Part shown: piece after piece, positions 62,469 to 64,000 of the stretch
Layout of the letters: each line of letters opens with the position of its first letter
How positions within the stretch are numbered: position 1 is the first letter of the stretch
Source: WJMB01 sp964581465
Lineage (GTDB): Bacteria > RBG-13-66-14
Direction: 5' to 3'
NCBI GenBank assembly: GCA_964581465.1
Contig: CAZOOP010000001.1
Coordinates: 84,478 to 148,477, forward strand
Length of the DNA stretch: 64,000 bases
Translations under genes and position numbers: made by a program
Notes under the pieces: model-generated
Database searches by the model: none
What the model was told of the DNA's origin: nothing
The model's input: only the letters and a program-made list of their open reading frames with translations

Positions 62469-63416
62469 TTACTTCGGGGTTTCGGACCCCGTCAACCGCT
62501 CGTAGAGCCCGGCCAGCTCCTGGGCGGAGTAATACTCGATGATGATCCGGCCGCGACCGTCGCCGCGGGGAGAGATGTTGACCTTGGTGCCCAGCCGACG
62601 CTGGAGCTCCTCGGAGTAGAGGCGCAGGTCGTGATCGACGGCGGAATCGCCGGCGGCGGAGCCGTCGTCGTCTACGGACGCCACGTCGGGTGTCGTCGCT
62701 ACGGCTTCCTCGGGTTCATGCTCCAGGGTCACCGCGTTACGCACATCACCGGCGACCATCCGCTCCAGCTCGCGCACCGTCAGGCCGCGCTCGACGACGA
62801 GTTCGGCCAGTCCCACGGCCAGCTCGGCGTCGTCCACACCGGCCAGGCAGCGGGCGTGGCCCTCGCTGAGGCTCCCGGCGGAGAGCAACTCGCGCACCCG
62901 CTCGGGCAGCTTGAGCAGGCGCAGGCTGTTGGCCACCCGGGAGCGGGAGACGCCCAGAGCGTGGGCCAACTCCTTCTGGGTCAGCTCGAAGTCGTCGACC
63001 ATCCGCTTGAGTCCAGCGGCCAGTTCGAGGGGACCCAGGTCCTCGCGCTGCAGGTTCTCCAGCAGGGCCAGCACCAAGGCGTCGCCGTCGGCCACCTCGC
63101 GGACCAGGACGGGGACGCGCTCGAGACCGGCCAGCTCGGCGGCGCGATAGCGGCGCTCCCCGGCGATGATCTGGTAGCGCCCCGGTGCGCCGGGCTTGGG
63201 CCGCACCACGATGGGCTGCAGCATACCCTGGGTGCGGATCGAGGCGGCCAGAGCCTCCAAGGCCCGCGGATCAAAATCCTTACGCGGCTGGTAGGGGTTG
63301 GGTTCCAGGACCCCGAGGGCCAGCTCGCCCTCGGGACGCGGGCTTTCCGAGCCGCCCATGTCGCCGATGAGGTCGTCGAGACCCCGCCCCAACCCGGCTT
63401 TGCGCTTTGGACACAT
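62469..63416 (-). CDS. parB: Chromosome-partitioning protein ParB
   Basis: ParB loads at parS sites near the origin and spreads using CTP. The N-terminal clamp KAGLGRGLDDLIGD, the CTPase motif GERRYRAAELAGLERVPVLV with ENLQREDLGPLE, and the HTH (LTQKELAHALGVSRSRVANSLRLLKLP) are present, then a linker and a dimerisation domain. Length 315 is normal. parA is not upstream; only repeat-rich DNA is. No 16-bp parS-like palindrome (TGTTTCACGTGAAACA type) is seen in the window. Confidence 0.96.
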   Translation of the reverse strand: MCPKRKAGLGRGLDDLIGDMGGSESPRPEGELALGVLEPNPYQPRKDFDPRALEALAASIRTQGMLQPIVVRPKPGAPGRYQIIAGERRYRAAELAGLERVPVLVREVADGDALVLALLENLQREDLGPLELAAGLKRMVDDFELTQKELAHALGVSRSRVANSLRLLKLPERVRELLSAGSLSEGHARCLAGVDDAELAVGLAELVVERGLTVRELERMVAGDVRNAVTLEHEPEEAVATTPDVASVDDDGSAAGDSAVDHDLRLYSEELQRRLGTKVNISPRGDGRGRIIIEYYSAQELAGLYERLTGSETPK

Positions 63417-63575
63417 GGCTTCAGTCTCTGGATGATCCGCTTGGCAGGTTTATCGTTCCGGCAGTTTACTGTTCGCCAGTAATTATTTCCTACCCGAATG
63501 AGCATTCCACGGCAAGCCGATAGGGGGTACATTGGTATCATCGGCCGCAGGGTTCGCTTCGCTTCAATAAGGCAT

Positions 63576-63780
63576 GGGATTATCAGCTTATATTCTACCT
63601 ACTCATCCAGTAAACAGGTTGTTCCACTATTCTTCAGGGAGGGGTTTACCACACGTGCCTGCTCGGGAGGTTATCGATAACTGCTTGTTATTATGCGCTT
63701 TATGGCGGCAACAGGTGACGCTGTCCGTGCCTTGTCTTGCGGCACAAAACCCGAGGTACTCAAATAGGACACTGAGCTTC
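63576..63780 (+). mobile_element. Possible degraded MITE B fragment
   Basis: GGGATTATCAGCTTATATTC, then ACTCATCCAGTAAACAG, matches the B left end; the body is poorly matched after about 80 bases. The boundary on the right is a guess. Confidence 0.35.
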
Positions 63781-63946
63781 GGGAAGTCGCGATTCCTGAC
63801 TTACAACCCGGACTTCCCGGCTAGAATGAGGCTGAGAGTTTACAAATAGCGGCTTTGGCGGATATGACAACTCTTTGGTTCGTCGAGCTGAAGGCCTTCG
63901 GGAGGTGGTTGACTACGCCGCCTTTCCAAATGTCGTATTTTGAATT

Positions 63947-64000
63947 GGCATCGTATACCGTGTTCGGACCGATACATGTATGTAACATGCTGTTAACACA
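63947..64000 (+). mobile_element. Left end of a MITE C running off the window
   Basis: GGCATCGTATACCGTGTTCG, then GACC, matches the C terminal repeat; the body continues past the window edge, so the copy cannot be verified. Confidence 0.5.

Noticed and set aside
63417..64000. Replication origin or parS next to parB
   Set aside because: No DnaA-box cluster (TTATCCACA type) or parS-like palindrome is visible; the DNA is MITE debris.

Overview
The window is high-GC bacterial chromosome with short operons, almost no coding overlap between strands, and unusually long, repeat-rich spacers between operons. The gene content suggests an anaerobic or microaerophilic, Gram-negative-type bacterium from a poorly sampled lineage. 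It has an oxygen and superoxide defence cluster (ODP-like metallo-beta-lactamase protein, desulfoferrodoxin, ferritin, rubrerythrins), small exported c-type cytochromes, secreted beta-propeller proteins with C-terminal sorting-type domains, lipoproteins, a bactofilin/M23/ParB cluster, and many TPR proteins. GTG and TTG starts are common. I cannot place it below the level of an under-described (candidate) phylum.

Layout. 1-7.2 kb: a secreted propeller protein, a GNAT protein, then the oxidative-stress cluster on the minus strand. 7.2-12.7 kb: nested repeats around mutM and three small monohaem cytochromes. 12.7-17.6 kb: a GspE/PilB ATPase, a PTS IIA protein, a MerR-like regulator, plsY and der. 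19-32 kb: secreted proteins (one a nonsense-mutated FG-GAP protein), DUF1028, DegP, peptide deformylase, then trxB-spoIID-DUF4332-yjbQ. 33.8-44.2 kb: wecB, a Wzx-type flippase, nrdR, a pyrK-pyrD fusion, a substrate-binding lipoprotein and a 1336-residue TPR/DUF3857/transglutaminase protein. 44.7-57 kb (plus strand): rpsP, rimM, two TPR proteins, a TatD/radical-SAM fusion, a sigma-70 factor, a small helical protein, mtaB and a MATE transporter. 57-59.5 kb: an AT-rich island. 59.5-63.4 kb: glycosyltransferase, outer-membrane-like protein, bactofilin, M23 peptidase, parB.

The most unusual content is non-coding. (1) Six copies of a roughly 180-220 bp element (called 'A' here) have an invariant 19-bp inner inverted repeat, GCGTTGGCACGTTTCTTGC, which contains a perfect sigma-54 -24/-12 core facing inward from both sides. 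Around it lie outer inverted arms whose sequence differs from copy to copy but stays self-complementary. Five of the six sit just downstream of a stop codon. (2) Three families (called B, C, D) of roughly 320-355 bp MITE-like elements share related terminal inverted repeats (GG-N-ATCA ... G-R-ACC). They make 8-bp target duplications and are inserted into one another; empty-site copies in the same window confirm several insertions. No transposase is present, so the mobilising enzyme must be encoded elsewhere or be lost.
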